The translations under genes and the position numbers were made by a program. A model generated the notes under the pieces. The model did no database searches, had not been told where the DNA came from, and worked only from the letters and a program-made list of their open reading frames with translations. DNA of 64,000 nucleotides from Nocardia blacklockiae (lineage in GTDB: Bacteria; Actinomycetota; Actinomycetes; Mycobacteriales; Mycobacteriaceae), in contig NZ_JADLRJ010000001.1 in assembly GCF_015477355.1 (NCBI RefSeq), positions 992,001-1,056,000 on the forward strand, read 5' to 3'. The stretch's first letter is position 1. Every line of letters starts with the position of its first letter. This document shows, piece after piece, positions 26,605 through 35,862 of this stretch.

Positions 26605-27186
26605 GTGCCTGAAACGATGTCAGCGGCGCCGCTCGCCGCATCGGTCAAGATCCTCGTAGCCGGCGGCTTCGGCGTCGGCAAGACCACGATGGTGTCCTCG
26701 ATCAGCGAGATCCCCCCGCTACGTACCGAGGAACTCATCACCGAACTGTCCACCGGCATCGACGACATGTCGGGCGTGGAGAGCAAGAAGACCACCACGG
26801 TGGCATTGGACTTCGGCCGCATCACCATCGACCGCAATCTGGTGCTGTACCTGTTCGGCACGCCCGGACAGGACCGGTTCTGGTTCCTCTGGGACGAACT
26901 GGCCCGCGGTGCGCTGGGGGCGATCGTCATCGCCGACACCCGGCGGCTGGAAAGCTCTTTCGCCGGTATCGATTATTTCGAGCGTCGCGGCCTGCTGTTC
27001 ACGGTCGCCGTGAACTGCTTCGACGACGCGCCGGTTTACACCACCGAGGAGGTCCGCGACGCGCTGGACCTCGACCCCACCGTCCCGGTGGTGCTGTGCG
27101 ACGCCCGCGACCGGGGGTCGTGCCGCACCGTGCTGATGACGCTGGTGGAACACCTGATCACGCGCGCCACGGCCTCGGCCGTGTGA
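26605..27186 (+). CDS. cvnD: Ras-like small GTPase CvnD
   Basis: 193 aa from GTG 26605. The P-loop GGFGVGKTT lies at about residues 20-28, the switch II element is FGTPGQDRFW, and VNCFDD replaces the usual NKxD specificity motif, as is common in this bacterial GTPase family. Fourth conservon gene; the complex resembles eukaryotic G-protein modules and in Streptomyces affects development or secondary metabolism. Confidence 0.9.
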   Translation: MPETMSAAPLAASVKILVAGGFGVGKTTMVSSISEIPPLRTEELITELSTGIDDMSGVESKKTTTVALDFGRITIDRNLVLYLFGTPGQDRFWFLWDELARGALGAIVIADTRRLESSFAGIDYFERRGLLFTVAVNCFDDAPVYTTEEVRDALDLDPTVPVVLCDARDRGSCRTVLMTLVEHLITRATASAV

Positions 27187-27188
27187 AT

Positions 27189-27230
27189 CGGAACGGCACA
27201 CGGTGCCAATACGCATCGGGTGCCGTTCCG
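27189..27230. terminator. Bidirectional terminator between cvnD and mtnC
   Basis: CGGAACGGCAC (27189-27199) pairs with GTGCCGTTCCG (27220-27230), an 11-bp stem. A smaller hairpin GGCAC-ACG-GTGCC (27195-27207) competes with its left arm. It separates convergent operons. Confidence 0.6.
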
Positions 27231-27234
27231 AGGG

Positions 27235-27915
27235 CTACGGCTCGACCTCGGTGAACGATTCGATCCAACGGTGCGGGGACCGTGGATCGTTCGGTTCGCC
27301 CGGGCGGGTGACGCCGAGCGCCTGCCAGCCCGCGGCGACGGCGGCGTCGAGTTCGTCCGGGTGGTCGGACAGGAACAGGATCCGCGACGCCGGGACGCCG
27401 ATCGCGCCCGCGATCTTGTCGTAGGAGCCCGCCTCCCGTTTGCCGCCCGCAGTGGCCAGGTCGAACCAGCCGCTGATCAGTGTGGCAAGGTTCCCGGCGC
27501 GGGCGTAGGTGAACCAATCCTGTTGGTTGCGCACCGAACCCGACGAGTAGACGTACAGCGCGATGCCCCGGGCCTGCCAGGCCCGCAGCGCCGGCGGCAC
27601 GTCGTCGAAGAACTCCCCGTGCAGCTCTCCGCTGCGGAATCCCTGCGCGCAGATGTGCCCCTGTGCTGCTTTCAGCGGTGCGGCCTTCACATCGGAATCC
27701 AGCCAGCCGCGCAGGATTTCGGCGATCTCGTCCGGGTCGGCGTCGGGACGCCCGGCGAGTTCCCGGGTCTCGTCGATCACGGCGTCGGCGGGGCCGCCGC
27801 GGTTCCCGGCCAGCCAGCGCGGAAGATGTTGCCTGGTATAGCCGTACAGGTCCTCCCGCACCGCACCGGTCGGGCTGGTGGTGCCCTCGATGTCGAGGAC
27901 GATCGCCTCGATCAT
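27235..27915 (-). CDS. mtnC: Enolase-phosphatase E1 of methionine salvage
   Basis: 226 aa from ATG 27915, overlapping the mtnD stop as ATGA. The HAD nucleophile motif is VLDIEGTTSP (Asp8), with SSGS and FLSDHPDELDAA as later HAD motifs. It enolises and dephosphorylates 2,3-diketo-5-methylthiopentyl-1-phosphate to the acireductone used by MtnD. Last gene of the mtnAB-mtnD-mtnC operon. Confidence 0.92.
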   Translation of the reverse strand: MIEAIVLDIEGTTSPTGAVREDLYGYTRQHLPRWLAGNRGGPADAVIDETRELAGRPDADPDEIAEILRGWLDSDVKAAPLKAAQGHICAQGFRSGELHGEFFDDVPPALRAWQARGIALYVYSSGSVRNQQDWFTYARAGNLATLISGWFDLATAGGKREAGSYDKIAGAIGVPASRILFLSDHPDELDAAVAAGWQALGVTRPGEPNDPRSPHRWIESFTEVEP

Positions 27916-28490
27916 GCCGCCGCGACGAGTTCGTCGAGAGTCGGGAAACGCGAGCCGATCTCGTCGCCGGTGAAGTCGCCGACCCAGCCGTCCTCCTGCT
28001 CGAAGAACCGCACGGCCACGAAGTCGGGCCGGGTGCCCATGTCGAACCAGTGCCGGGTCCCGGCGGGCACCGAGACGAGGTCGCCGGCCTCGCACACCAC
28101 CGCCACCACCTCCGGTTCCAGGTGCAGGTAGAAGCAGCCGCGACCGGCGGCGAAGAAGCGCACCTCGTCCTCGGCGTGGCGGTGCTCGGCGAGGAACTTG
28201 CCGCGTGCCGCCGCGGCTTTGGCGGGCCATTGCGGGTCGGTGGCGTCGGGTTGCAGGCGGGCCAGGTCGATGTGCTTGTAGCGGCCGTCGGCGTTGAGTG
28301 CGGCGATGCGGTCGTCGTAGTGGGCGAGGATCTCCGCGGTGGAGGTCGACGCGTCCAGGGCGTCCAGGGTGGGCCAGCGGTCGAAGACGATGCCGCGTTT
28401 CGCCAATTCCGCTGCGATGGTGTCGGTTTCGTCGGTGCGCAGCCGCACCTCCCCGGCGTCGCTGTCGGCCATGATCTGCAGGACGGTCAT
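27912..28490 (-). CDS. mtnD: Acireductone dioxygenase
   Basis: 192 aa from ATG 28490. The metal site is EHRHAEDEVRFF (two His plus Glu) with a further His in GTRHWFDMG, the cupin ligands of acireductone dioxygenase. With iron it yields the 2-oxo acid precursor of methionine. It lies 25 bases after the mtnA-mtnB fusion gene and overlaps mtnC. Confidence 0.93.
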   Translation of the reverse strand: MTVLQIMADSDAGEVRLRTDETDTIAAELAKRGIVFDRWPTLDALDASTSTAEILAHYDDRIAALNADGRYKHIDLARLQPDATDPQWPAKAAAARGKFLAEHRHAEDEVRFFAAGRGCFYLHLEPEVVAVVCEAGDLVSVPAGTRHWFDMGTRPDFVAVRFFEQEDGWVGDFTGDEIGSRFPTLDELVAAA

Positions 28491-28515
28491 TGTCGTTCTC
28501 CTCGGAACTCGGTGG

Positions 28516-30144
28516 TCAGATCTCGCGGCGACCGGTGCGCGTCGCCAGCTCGCACATCGCCTCCAGGCATTCCGCGCGGTCGCGGGCCTGCGCCAGGCTC
28601 GCGCCCCACGCGGTGATGCCGTGGCCGGCGATGAACAGCACCGGCGGTGCGTCCGGGTGCGCGGCGAGATGACGCTCGATGTCGGCACCGATGCGCGGAA
28701 CGTCAGCGTGATTCTCGAACACCGGGATGTCAACGGTTTCCGTCGCGCCGAGGCCCTTGATCAGTTCGTACCCGGTGAACCGCAGCGCTTTTCGCGCGCC
28801 GACCGACTGCGCGGTGGCGTGCGGCGAATGCACGTGCACCACGGCCGCGGCGTCGGTGGACCGGTAGACGGCGGTGTGGATGGCGGTCTCCGCCGAGGGA
28901 CGTCGGGTGCCCGAAACCTGTTGGGAGTCCGCGATTCTCACGGTCACCATGTCGCTCGCGGCGAGTTCGCCCTTGGACAGCCCGCTGCCGGTGATCACAG
29001 CCGAATCCCCCGTGCGTTCGGAGATGTTGCCCGCCGTACCCGGCATCCAGCCCCGGGCGTAGAGCTCGCGGGCGAGGGCGGCGATGCGGGTGCCGCTCGC
29101 CCATGAAGAGGGCTCGCCAGTCTCGTTCTCCGCCTCCGCCACGGACAGGGTGGTCTGCGAATTCACCTCGCCGACAACCCCGTTCTCCGTGACCACGGCG
29201 GTCACCAGGTCCGGCGGGGTGACGTCGAAGGCGGGGTTGAAGACCTCGGTGCCGCCGGGCGCGGTCGCGACACCGCCGACATGCGTGACCTCTCCGGCGT
29301 TCCGTTCCTCCACGACGATCTCCGCGCCCGTGGCGGTCCCCGGGTCCCGCGTCGACTCCGGCGCGACGACGATGAACGGAATCCCGTGCCGCCCCGCGGC
29401 GACCGCCAACCCGTAGGTGCCGATCTTGTTGGCGACCGAGCCGTCGGCGGTGATCCGGTCCGCGCCGACCAGCACACAGTCGACCTGTCCGGTAGCCATG
29501 GCCCAGGCCGCGGCGGAGTCGATCGTCAGCCGATGCGGAATCCCGGCCTCGGCGAGTTCCCACGCGGTGAGCCGCGCGCCTTGCAGCAGCGGGCGGGTCT
29601 CGTCGACCAGCACGTCCGCGACGGCCCCGCGCGCCGACAGCACGCGAATCGCGCCGAGCGCCGTACCGAACGCCGTGGTGGCGAGGCGGCCGGTGTTGCA
29701 GTGCGTGAGCAGCCGCAGCGGGCGGTCGGGGCACAGCCGCTGCACCAGGTCCGCGGCGTGGGTGGCGGCGGCCCGGTTCACCCGGCCGTCTTCGTCCAGC
29801 ATCGCCAGCGCTTCGTCGAGCACCGCCTGCGGGCCCTCCTGCGCCTTGGCGAGCACCCGCCGCACACCCCACGCGAGATTCACCGCCGTGGGCCGCGCCG
29901 CCGCGATCCGCTCCGCTTCCACCCGCACCTTCTCGAGGTCACCGCCGTACGTACGCGCGGCCAACACCACCCCGAACGCCCCCGTCACCCCGATCGCCGG
30001 CGCGCCACGCACGGCGAGAGTCCTGATCGCCTCGATGACCTCGTCGACGGTCTCGATCCGCAACTCCCGCACCTCGTGCGGCAGCGCACGCTGATCGATG
30101 GTCACCACGGCCCCGTCGACCCACGCGATCGAACTCTCACCCAT
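28516..30144 (-). CDS. mtnA-mtnB: Fused methylthioribose-1-phosphate isomerase / methylthioribulose-1-phosphate dehydratase
   Basis: 542 aa. ATG 30144 (MGESSIAWVDG) gives the usual MtnA N-terminus; GTG 30159 is an alternative. Residues 1 to about 330 are MtnA, with catalytic Cys in LTHCNTGRLAT and Asp in GADRITADGSVANKIG. After a short acidic linker, residues about 350-540 are MtnB, a class II aldolase-like Zn enzyme (VVHVHSPHA, IAGHGITAWG). One polypeptide would carry two consecutive steps of methionine salvage. MtnP and MtnK are not in the window. Confidence 0.92.
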   Translation of the reverse strand: MGESSIAWVDGAVVTIDQRALPHEVRELRIETVDEVIEAIRTLAVRGAPAIGVTGAFGVVLAARTYGGDLEKVRVEAERIAAARPTAVNLAWGVRRVLAKAQEGPQAVLDEALAMLDEDGRVNRAAATHAADLVQRLCPDRPLRLLTHCNTGRLATTAFGTALGAIRVLSARGAVADVLVDETRPLLQGARLTAWELAEAGIPHRLTIDSAAAWAMATGQVDCVLVGADRITADGSVANKIGTYGLAVAAGRHGIPFIVVAPESTRDPGTATGAEIVVEERNAGEVTHVGGVATAPGGTEVFNPAFDVTPPDLVTAVVTENGVVGEVNSQTTLSVAEAENETGEPSSWASGTRIAALARELYARGWMPGTAGNISERTGDSAVITGSGLSKGELAASDMVTVRIADSQQVSGTRRPSAETAIHTAVYRSTDAAAVVHVHSPHATAQSVGARKALRFTGYELIKGLGATETVDIPVFENHADVPRIGADIERHLAAHPDAPPVLFIAGHGITAWGASLAQARDRAECLEAMCELATRTGRREI

Positions 30145-30280
30145 CCGCGCAACCTTCACAACTCGCCTCACAGCCCTCCCGACGGGCGCCCGCCGAAACG
30201 ACACATCACCCCGAAACCGTATCGAACCAGCAGCTCATCACCGGCACCAGGTTTCCGCTCGCCGTGATCCCCGGATTCAC

Positions 30281-30883
30281 TCACCGCGCCAGCCACCGCT
30301 CGATCAACTCGAGGTTCGCCGCCGCGTACAGCGGCACACCGTCCTCGGCATCCAGCAGGATCCAATCGTGGGGTGCGGCGGGGCCGTGCACGAGCAGATA
30401 TCCCGCACGCGCCGCACGCACGGTGAGCGCGTATATCCGTGCCGGTCCGGGGGTTGCCCGGTTCGCTCCACAGGCTGCCGCCTCGCTGACCGCACCAGGT
30501 GCTATCAGCCCTCTCGCCTGATCGGCAGCAATTTGCTCAGCCACCGGTTCGCCAGCCATCTGCTCGTTCGCCGAGATCGAGGCCGTCGGCTTCCTCACGG
30601 CACCGGGGGCCATCTCCCCTATCGCGCCTGCGCGCGGTTCCCGTTGCGCCGCAATGAATCCCGCCCAGTACTCATGCCGCACCGCATCCCACAGCCCCGA
30701 CAACTCCGGAAACCACTCCCGCACCTGCGCCAGATCGGGCGCAACCTCCCCCACACCCACCGACAACAACACCTCCCCACCACCCACCCTCCGCACCGCC
30801 ATCATCCGAATCCGATGCCGATCGAGCCGCCACACCGCCTGCCACCCACCCGCCTCCGTCGAGCGTTCCCCCACCCCACTCAC
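30281..30883 (-). CDS. Hypothetical protein downstream of a small DNA-associated-type gene
   Basis: 200 aa from GTG 30883, overlapping the preceding stop as GTGA. The middle (about residues 75-125) is Ala/Glu/Gly-rich and low in complexity, between an N-terminal WRLDRHRIRMMAV region and a C-terminal half ending in ELIERWLAR. No family recognised. The gene pair stands divergent to an XRE regulator/DUF397 pair, a neighbourhood common in actinobacteria. Confidence 0.6.
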   Translation of the reverse strand: MSGVGERSTEAGGWQAVWRLDRHRIRMMAVRRVGGGEVLLSVGVGEVAPDLAQVREWFPELSGLWDAVRHEYWAGFIAAQREPRAGAIGEMAPGAVRKPTASISANEQMAGEPVAEQIAADQARGLIAPGAVSEAAACGANRATPGPARIYALTVRAARAGYLLVHGPAAPHDWILLDAEDGVPLYAAANLELIERWLAR

Positions 30884-31221
30884 CCGCACACCTCCCCAGA
30901 GGTCGGCAACGCCAACGCCGACAGCTTGTCCAGCACTTCCCCCAAAGTCTCGGCATCAGGCCCACCATCCGAAATAAGCTCCACGGCCCCCGGCCGAAAC
31001 ACAATCCCCCGCACCGCAGCCCGCTCCCGCGGCGACATCCCCTGCGGCACAACCTTCCCCGCCGCAACCAACGTCCGATACGCAGCGGTCTTCCACACAC
31101 ACCGCCCCACCCGACACCCACAATGCCCACGCATCACCTCATGCGCCAGCCCCACATCGGCCTTCCCGCACACCTCGGGCAGCGTCACGACCACCTCCCG
31201 ACCCTTCCCGTAACCCTCCAT
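30880..31221 (-). CDS. Hypothetical Cys/His-containing protein
   Basis: 113 aa from ATG 31221, with GAGGGG upstream; the longer frame to 31356 is rejected for lack of a site. HEVMRGHCGCRVGRCVW (residues about 24-40) clusters His and Cys and could bind a metal. No family recognised. It is translationally coupled to the gene at 30281-30883. Confidence 0.65.
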   Translation of the reverse strand: MEGYGKGREVVVTLPEVCGKADVGLAHEVMRGHCGCRVGRCVWKTAAYRTLVAAGKVVPQGMSPRERAAVRGIVFRPGAVELISDGGPDAETLGEVLDKLSALALPTSGEVCG

Positions 31222-31424
31222 GGTTATCCCCTCGCTTGTCGGCGTGATTCTTGTACTGACGTGCTCGAAAAGGGTTGGAGCCGCCTCGGATCCGACCACC
31301 CGGCACACTCCGAGTACACCACTGACCGGGCGGAAAATGTAGACATAACAAAACAATTGATCTCAGATAAGATCCTTCCAGATCAACTGGAGTGACCCGT
31401 AGTCCTGCTAACGAAGGCGGCAAT

Positions 31425-32306
31425 GTGACAACGCAGACGACCACACTTCCACGCAGGCTGTTGGCTCGCCGGCTCGTCACGCTGCGGACGCGGGCGAGGC
31501 TCACCCGCGACAAGGCGGCCAAGATGGCGGAGATGAGCTCACAAACGTTGTGGCGCTTGGAAAACGGCCAGGTTTCCTATGTCAAGAAGATGGTGATCCG
31601 GGCCCTATGCGATGCTTACGGCGCCTCGGAGGACGACGTGCGCGCGCTGCTGTGGCTGGCGGAGGAGGCTCGCAAAACCGGATGGTGGCAGTCCTACAGC
31701 GACGCGATCTTCGCCAACGTCGATCTGTTCATCGGGCTCGAACAGGCGGCGCGGCAAGTCACATCGTTTCAACTGACATTGTTGCCGGGCATGGTTCAAA
31801 CAGCCGACTATCGACGAGCGATGGCGCAGATCAGTGTTCCACCATTGGCCGAGACGGACACCGTGCGGCATGTCGAACTACTGGGAAAACGTCAAGAGCG
31901 CCTTACGGAGTCGCGCGAACAGTTCAATCTCCGAGTGCTGCTGAGTGAGGCCGTGCTACGGCACATCGTGGGCGGACGTGATGTCATGGCCGCACAGCTG
32001 CGGCACCTGATCGAGATCAGCCATCGTCCGAACATCTCGCTCAGAATCGTCCCGTTCTCCGTGGGTGCCCATTCAGGCCTCGAAGCCGGTCCGTTCGTGC
32101 TTCTCGAGTTCCCCGAGCACGTGAATCCGGCGCTCAGCGAGCCGCCCGTCGTTTACGTCGAAGGTTACACTGGGGCTTTGTATCTGGATAAGGCCGAGGA
32201 AATCGAGCAGTACCGCGCAGCATTGTCGGCGATCGAGAGTGTTGCGTTCGACGAGTCGGCCTCCAGGGCCTTATTGGCGAGGATTGCAGAGGAGTACGAA
32301 GCGTGA
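31425..32306 (+). CDS. XRE-family regulator with DUF5753 ligand-like domain
   Basis: 293 aa from GTG 31425, with GAAGGCGG upstream. Residues about 12-70 form a helix-turn-helix (LTRDKAAKMAEMSSQTLWRLENG). The remainder matches DUF5753 (LLPGMVQTADYRRA; RIVPFSVGAHSG), the usual partner of DUF397 proteins in Streptomyces and Nocardia (AbaA/BldB-type pairs). It probably controls itself and neighbours. Confidence 0.88.
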   Translation: MTTQTTTLPRRLLARRLVTLRTRARLTRDKAAKMAEMSSQTLWRLENGQVSYVKKMVIRALCDAYGASEDDVRALLWLAEEARKTGWWQSYSDAIFANVDLFIGLEQAARQVTSFQLTLLPGMVQTADYRRAMAQISVPPLAETDTVRHVELLGKRQERLTESREQFNLRVLLSEAVLRHIVGGRDVMAAQLRHLIEISHRPNISLRIVPFSVGAHSGLEAGPFVLLEFPEHVNPALSEPPVVYVEGYTGALYLDKAEEIEQYRAALSAIESVAFDESASRALLARIAEEYEA

Positions 32307-32512
32307 GTGTCGACCTATCCGCGGCGGAATGGTTCAAGAGCAGCCGGAGCACGGGGAAGGACGCGTGCGTGGAGGTTGCCTACCTCGGCACCGGGCAGGT
32401 CGGCGTGCGCGACTCCAAGAACCCGACCGGCCCCGCGCTGGTTTTCGAGGCCGCTGAGTGGGCTGCCTTCGCGGCGGCTATCAAAGCTGGACGGTTCGGT
32501 CGTTTCGAATAG
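32303..32512 (+). CDS. DUF397 protein
   Basis: 69 aa from GTG 32303, overlapping the XRE gene stop as GTGA. WFKSSRSTGKDACVEVA and VRDSKNPTGPALVF are the DUF397 hallmarks. These small proteins are nearly always coupled to XRE/DUF5753 regulators and may act as antagonists or partners in an antitoxin-like manner. Confidence 0.92.
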   Translation: MSVDLSAAEWFKSSRSTGKDACVEVAYLGTGQVGVRDSKNPTGPALVFEAAEWAAFAAAIKAGRFGRFE

Positions 32513-32674
32513 TGTGCGCTCGCACAGCCTCATCCAGGGAGCCTGGCAGCGCTTCAGGTAGACCACGGCCCGTTCTGATGTGAAGTCTCTCGTTTCCACT
32601 CTGACACTCCGAACACCTTGTCTCGCATAATGTTTCGCTAGCGCGTCGCTCTCGATCGTTGATACTGTTCGAAC

Positions 32675-34150
32675 ATGAGTTCGATGGTGGAGGTGATCGG
32701 GGATCCTGCCGTAGAGACGGCCATGGAGGCGTTGCAGGCTGCGGCGGCGCAGGTGGCGGCGGTGCGTACCGATGCGCTGTCGAACTCTGCTCGGTTGTCG
32801 ATGTTGCGGCGGCTCGAGGTGGTGGCGCGGGCGCTTCCCGCCGTGGGGCTGGAGTTGGTCGCGCAGATGGCCGAGCAGTGGTCGAATGCCGAGTTCGCTA
32901 CCAACAACCTCGTCGACACTCTGGCCGAGGGGTTGCGGATTACGCCGGCCGAGGCGCGGGCGCGGTGGCGGGCGGCCGACGACCTGGCGCACCGTACCGA
33001 TCTCGCGGGGCAGGTACTCGAGCCGCGGCTCGTGGCGACAGCGGCCGCGCAGGCCGAGGGGGCCATCGGTGCCGCGCACGTCAGAGTCGTACGGGAAGTG
33101 CTCGCGCATCTTCCCGCCGCCGTGGACGCCGAGACGTGGTGCGAGGCCGAGGCATTCCTGGCCGGTTATGCCCGGGAGCTGCGGCCCGACCAGTTGCGGC
33201 AGGTCGCGACGAAACTCGAAGCCCTGATCAACCCGGACGGCACCTTCACCGACAGCGACCGGGCCCGGCGACGCGGTTTCACCCTGGGTCGCCAGGGGCC
33301 GGACTTGATGAGCCGGTGCACGATGTGGGCCGACCCGGAACTGCGGGCGTATCTGGAGGCGACGTTCGCCAAGTACGCCAAGCCAGGGATGTGCAACCCC
33401 GAGGACGATGCTCCCGTCGTGGACGCGGAGCCGGACGAGGCCGCGCGGGAGCGCGATTCCCGCACGGCCGGACAGCGCCAGCACGATGCCCTGAAAACGG
33501 TTCTGCGGGACAGTATCGCGTCCGGCCGGCTGGGGCAGCATCGCGGCCTGCCGGTGACGGTCATCGTGTCCATGACTCTGCAGGAGCTGGAATCCGCTGT
33601 GGCCGAACACGATTCCGCCGCTCCGGACGTCGAGGTGGTGGGCATGCCGGTCACCACGGGCGGCGGGACCTTGCTGCCGATGCGCACGGCGCTGCGGCTG
33701 GCCTCGCACGCCCATCACTATCTCGCGCTGTTCGACCGCGACACGGGGCGGCCGCTGTACCTGGGCCGCAGCAAGCGGATCGCGTCGGCGGATCAACGAA
33801 TCGTGCTGCACGCCCGCGATATCGGCTGCACCTTCCCCGGCTGCGCGAAGCCCGGCTACCTCTGCCAGACCCACCACCGCACGGAGTGGGCCGACGGCGG
33901 CGCGACCGATGCCGACCAACTGACCTTCGCCTGCGAACCGCACCACCGCCTCGCGGGCACGACCGCGAAGGACTGGAAGGCCCACGCCGCTGCGGCAGGC
34001 CACCGCCACGCCGGTCGCACCGAATGGATACCTCCGGCACATGTCGACCCGAGACGGCGGCCACGCCTCAACAGGTACCACCACCCGAGCGACTACCTCG
34101 CCCGGCCACCGGGCTCCGCCACCGAAGGCCCGAACCTAGCGCCGGGCTGA
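32675..34150 (+). CDS. DUF222 / HNH endonuclease domain protein (13E12 type)
   Basis: 491 aa. The N-terminal 330 residues are the helical DUF222. The C-terminus carries the HNH site CTFPGCAKPGYLCQTHH with a second HH pair in CEPHHRLA. The family is multicopy in mycobacteria and nocardiae and often linked to mobile or repeat elements. No terminal repeats are seen around it here, so mobility is not supported. Confidence 0.9.
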   Translation: MSSMVEVIGDPAVETAMEALQAAAAQVAAVRTDALSNSARLSMLRRLEVVARALPAVGLELVAQMAEQWSNAEFATNNLVDTLAEGLRITPAEARARWRAADDLAHRTDLAGQVLEPRLVATAAAQAEGAIGAAHVRVVREVLAHLPAAVDAETWCEAEAFLAGYARELRPDQLRQVATKLEALINPDGTFTDSDRARRRGFTLGRQGPDLMSRCTMWADPELRAYLEATFAKYAKPGMCNPEDDAPVVDAEPDEAARERDSRTAGQRQHDALKTVLRDSIASGRLGQHRGLPVTVIVSMTLQELESAVAEHDSAAPDVEVVGMPVTTGGGTLLPMRTALRLASHAHHYLALFDRDTGRPLYLGRSKRIASADQRIVLHARDIGCTFPGCAKPGYLCQTHHRTEWADGGATDADQLTFACEPHHRLAGTTAKDWKAHAAAAGHRHAGRTEWIPPAHVDPRRRPRLNRYHHPSDYLARPPGSATEGPNLAPG

Positions 34151-34230
34151 CCATCGCCAGACCCGCAGCACCCGCCCCGCACCCCGCGGCGGCGGGCAAA
34201 GCTGCGCGCCGTGTGCAACAGCCAGATTAC

Positions 34231-34260
34231 TTGACGGCCGGTAAGGTATTTCTCTACCGT
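34231..34260 (+). promoter_or_regulatory. Vegetative-type promoter for the MutS-like pair
   Basis: TTGACG (34231-34236) and TACCGT (34255-34260), 18 bases apart, are near consensus for actinobacterial housekeeping promoters. The first MutS-like gene starts 70 bases downstream at 34330. Confidence 0.55.
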
Positions 34261-34329
34261 GCGACAGGGCCGTCCGAGCCGCTCCTGCCGCCGCGCGGAC
34301 GGCCGTGACCACTGATGGAGGGTGGGGAT

Positions 34330-35862
34330 ATGACTGATGCCGGATTGCTGTGGCCGGTCACGACAGTGCCGACAGCTGACATGGTGGTCGATGCGGCCGC
34401 GGCAACCGATCTCCATATCGAGCCGATACTCACCGCGATCCTCGGTGCCGACGAGTATCGGCTACGGGCCTGGTTCCGCCGGCCGGTCTGTGACATCGAC
34501 ACGGTGCGCTACCGCCAGGAAGTCTTCGCCGACCTGACCGACGGCTCGGCGCGAGAGGTGTTCCACGCCTTCGCGACCGGCATGCGGAATATGCGTCAAC
34601 GGCTGGCCGCGCAGGACCGCCTGCATCACCGATGTCAACGGCAGTGGTGGCAGCTCAGCGCCGCCGCCCAATACGTCGAAACCGTCACCCGATTCGCCGC
34701 GGCTCTGGCGGTCCTCCCGTTGAATTCCCGTGCGTTGATCCGATGGCGCGAGTTCGTCTCCGCCTATGTCGACGGGCCTGATTTCGGCCGTCTCACCACG
34801 GCCGTGCGCCAGGTGCGGCAAGCCTTGGGCGAGGTGCGCTACAGCGTGCGGATCGTCGACCGCACCCTCGAAGTGAGCCCGGTCGACACCACGCCGGACT
34901 ACAGCGCGACGATCGCGAAGCTGTTCTCGCGCTTCGGCGTCGGTGCGCCACAGCCACCACGGCCACGTTGGGAATGGGACGACAACAATCACATGGAGGA
35001 GCAGATCCTCGACCATGTCGCCGCCTTGTACCCCCTCCCCTTCGCACGCCTCACCGAATTCGCCCGCGACTACGAGCAGTTCGCCGCCGCCGAGGTACTG
35101 GCGTTCGATCGAGAGATCCAGTTCTATCTGACCTTTCTCGCATTCGTGGACCGCATCGGCGACACCACACGGACAATGTGCCTGCCCCGGTTGGCAGTTC
35201 GGGGCGCGCCGATCCACGCCGAGGACGGCTTCGACCTCGCGCTGCTCACCCGCCGCCGACGCGGCGACGCCGAGGTGGTGTGCAACGACTTGCGGTTGTC
35301 GGGTCGGGAACGGGTCATGGTGGTGACCGGTCCGAATCAGGGTGGGAAGACGACCTTTGCCCGCGCGTTCGGCCAGCTGGTCTATTTCGCCGGGCTCGGC
35401 TGTCCGGTCCCCGCTCGCACTGCCTGCTTGCCGCTGGCCGACCGGTTGTGCACGCATTTCGAACGTGCCGAGCAGGCAACCGATCCCGACGGACGCCTCG
35501 CCGAGGAACTGTCGCGTATCCGGGACACGCTCGAGGCGGCCACCGCCGACAGCGTGATCGTTCTCAACGAGAGTTTCAGCTCGACCAGCACCGCCGATGC
35601 TGTGCGGATCGGTCGCGATGTCCTCGATCGGATCGTCGAGCGCGGCACGGTCGCGGTGTGGGTCACCTTCTTCGACGAACTGGCCGAGACGGGTCCCGGC
35701 ACCGTGAGCATGGTCGCCGCCACCGACCCCGACGATCCGTCCCGGCGCACATTCCGCATCGAGCGCCGCCCGGCAGATGGCCACGCCCACGCCGTGGTCC
35801 TCGCCGAGCGCTTCGGCCTGACCCGCGACCTCGTCACCGCCAGGATCACCGCATGCAGGTAA
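34330..35862 (+). CDS. MutS-like ATPase 1
   Basis: 510 aa from ATG 34330, with GGAGGGTGGGG upstream. The C-terminal half is a MutS domain V ATPase: Walker A GPNQGGKTT and Walker B region VIVLNESFSSTSTAD. The N-terminal part (about 1-320) is helical and resembles the MutS core/lever, but the mismatch-recognition domain I is absent, so it is not a canonical mismatch repair protein. It overlaps the second MutS-like gene by 10 bases. Confidence 0.85.
   Translation: MTDAGLLWPVTTVPTADMVVDAAAATDLHIEPILTAILGADEYRLRAWFRRPVCDIDTVRYRQEVFADLTDGSAREVFHAFATGMRNMRQRLAAQDRLHHRCQRQWWQLSAAAQYVETVTRFAAALAVLPLNSRALIRWREFVSAYVDGPDFGRLTTAVRQVRQALGEVRYSVRIVDRTLEVSPVDTTPDYSATIAKLFSRFGVGAPQPPRPRWEWDDNNHMEEQILDHVAALYPLPFARLTEFARDYEQFAAAEVLAFDREIQFYLTFLAFVDRIGDTTRTMCLPRLAVRGAPIHAEDGFDLALLTRRRRGDAEVVCNDLRLSGRERVMVVTGPNQGGKTTFARAFGQLVYFAGLGCPVPARTACLPLADRLCTHFERAEQATDPDGRLAEELSRIRDTLEAATADSVIVLNESFSSTSTADAVRIGRDVLDRIVERGTVAVWVTFFDELAETGPGTVSMVAATDPDDPSRRTFRIERRPADGHAHAVVLAERFGLTRDLVTARITACR

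Noticed and set aside
32675-34150. DUF222/HNH gene as a homing or mobile element
   Set aside because: No terminal repeats, target duplication or interrupted gene is visible around it.
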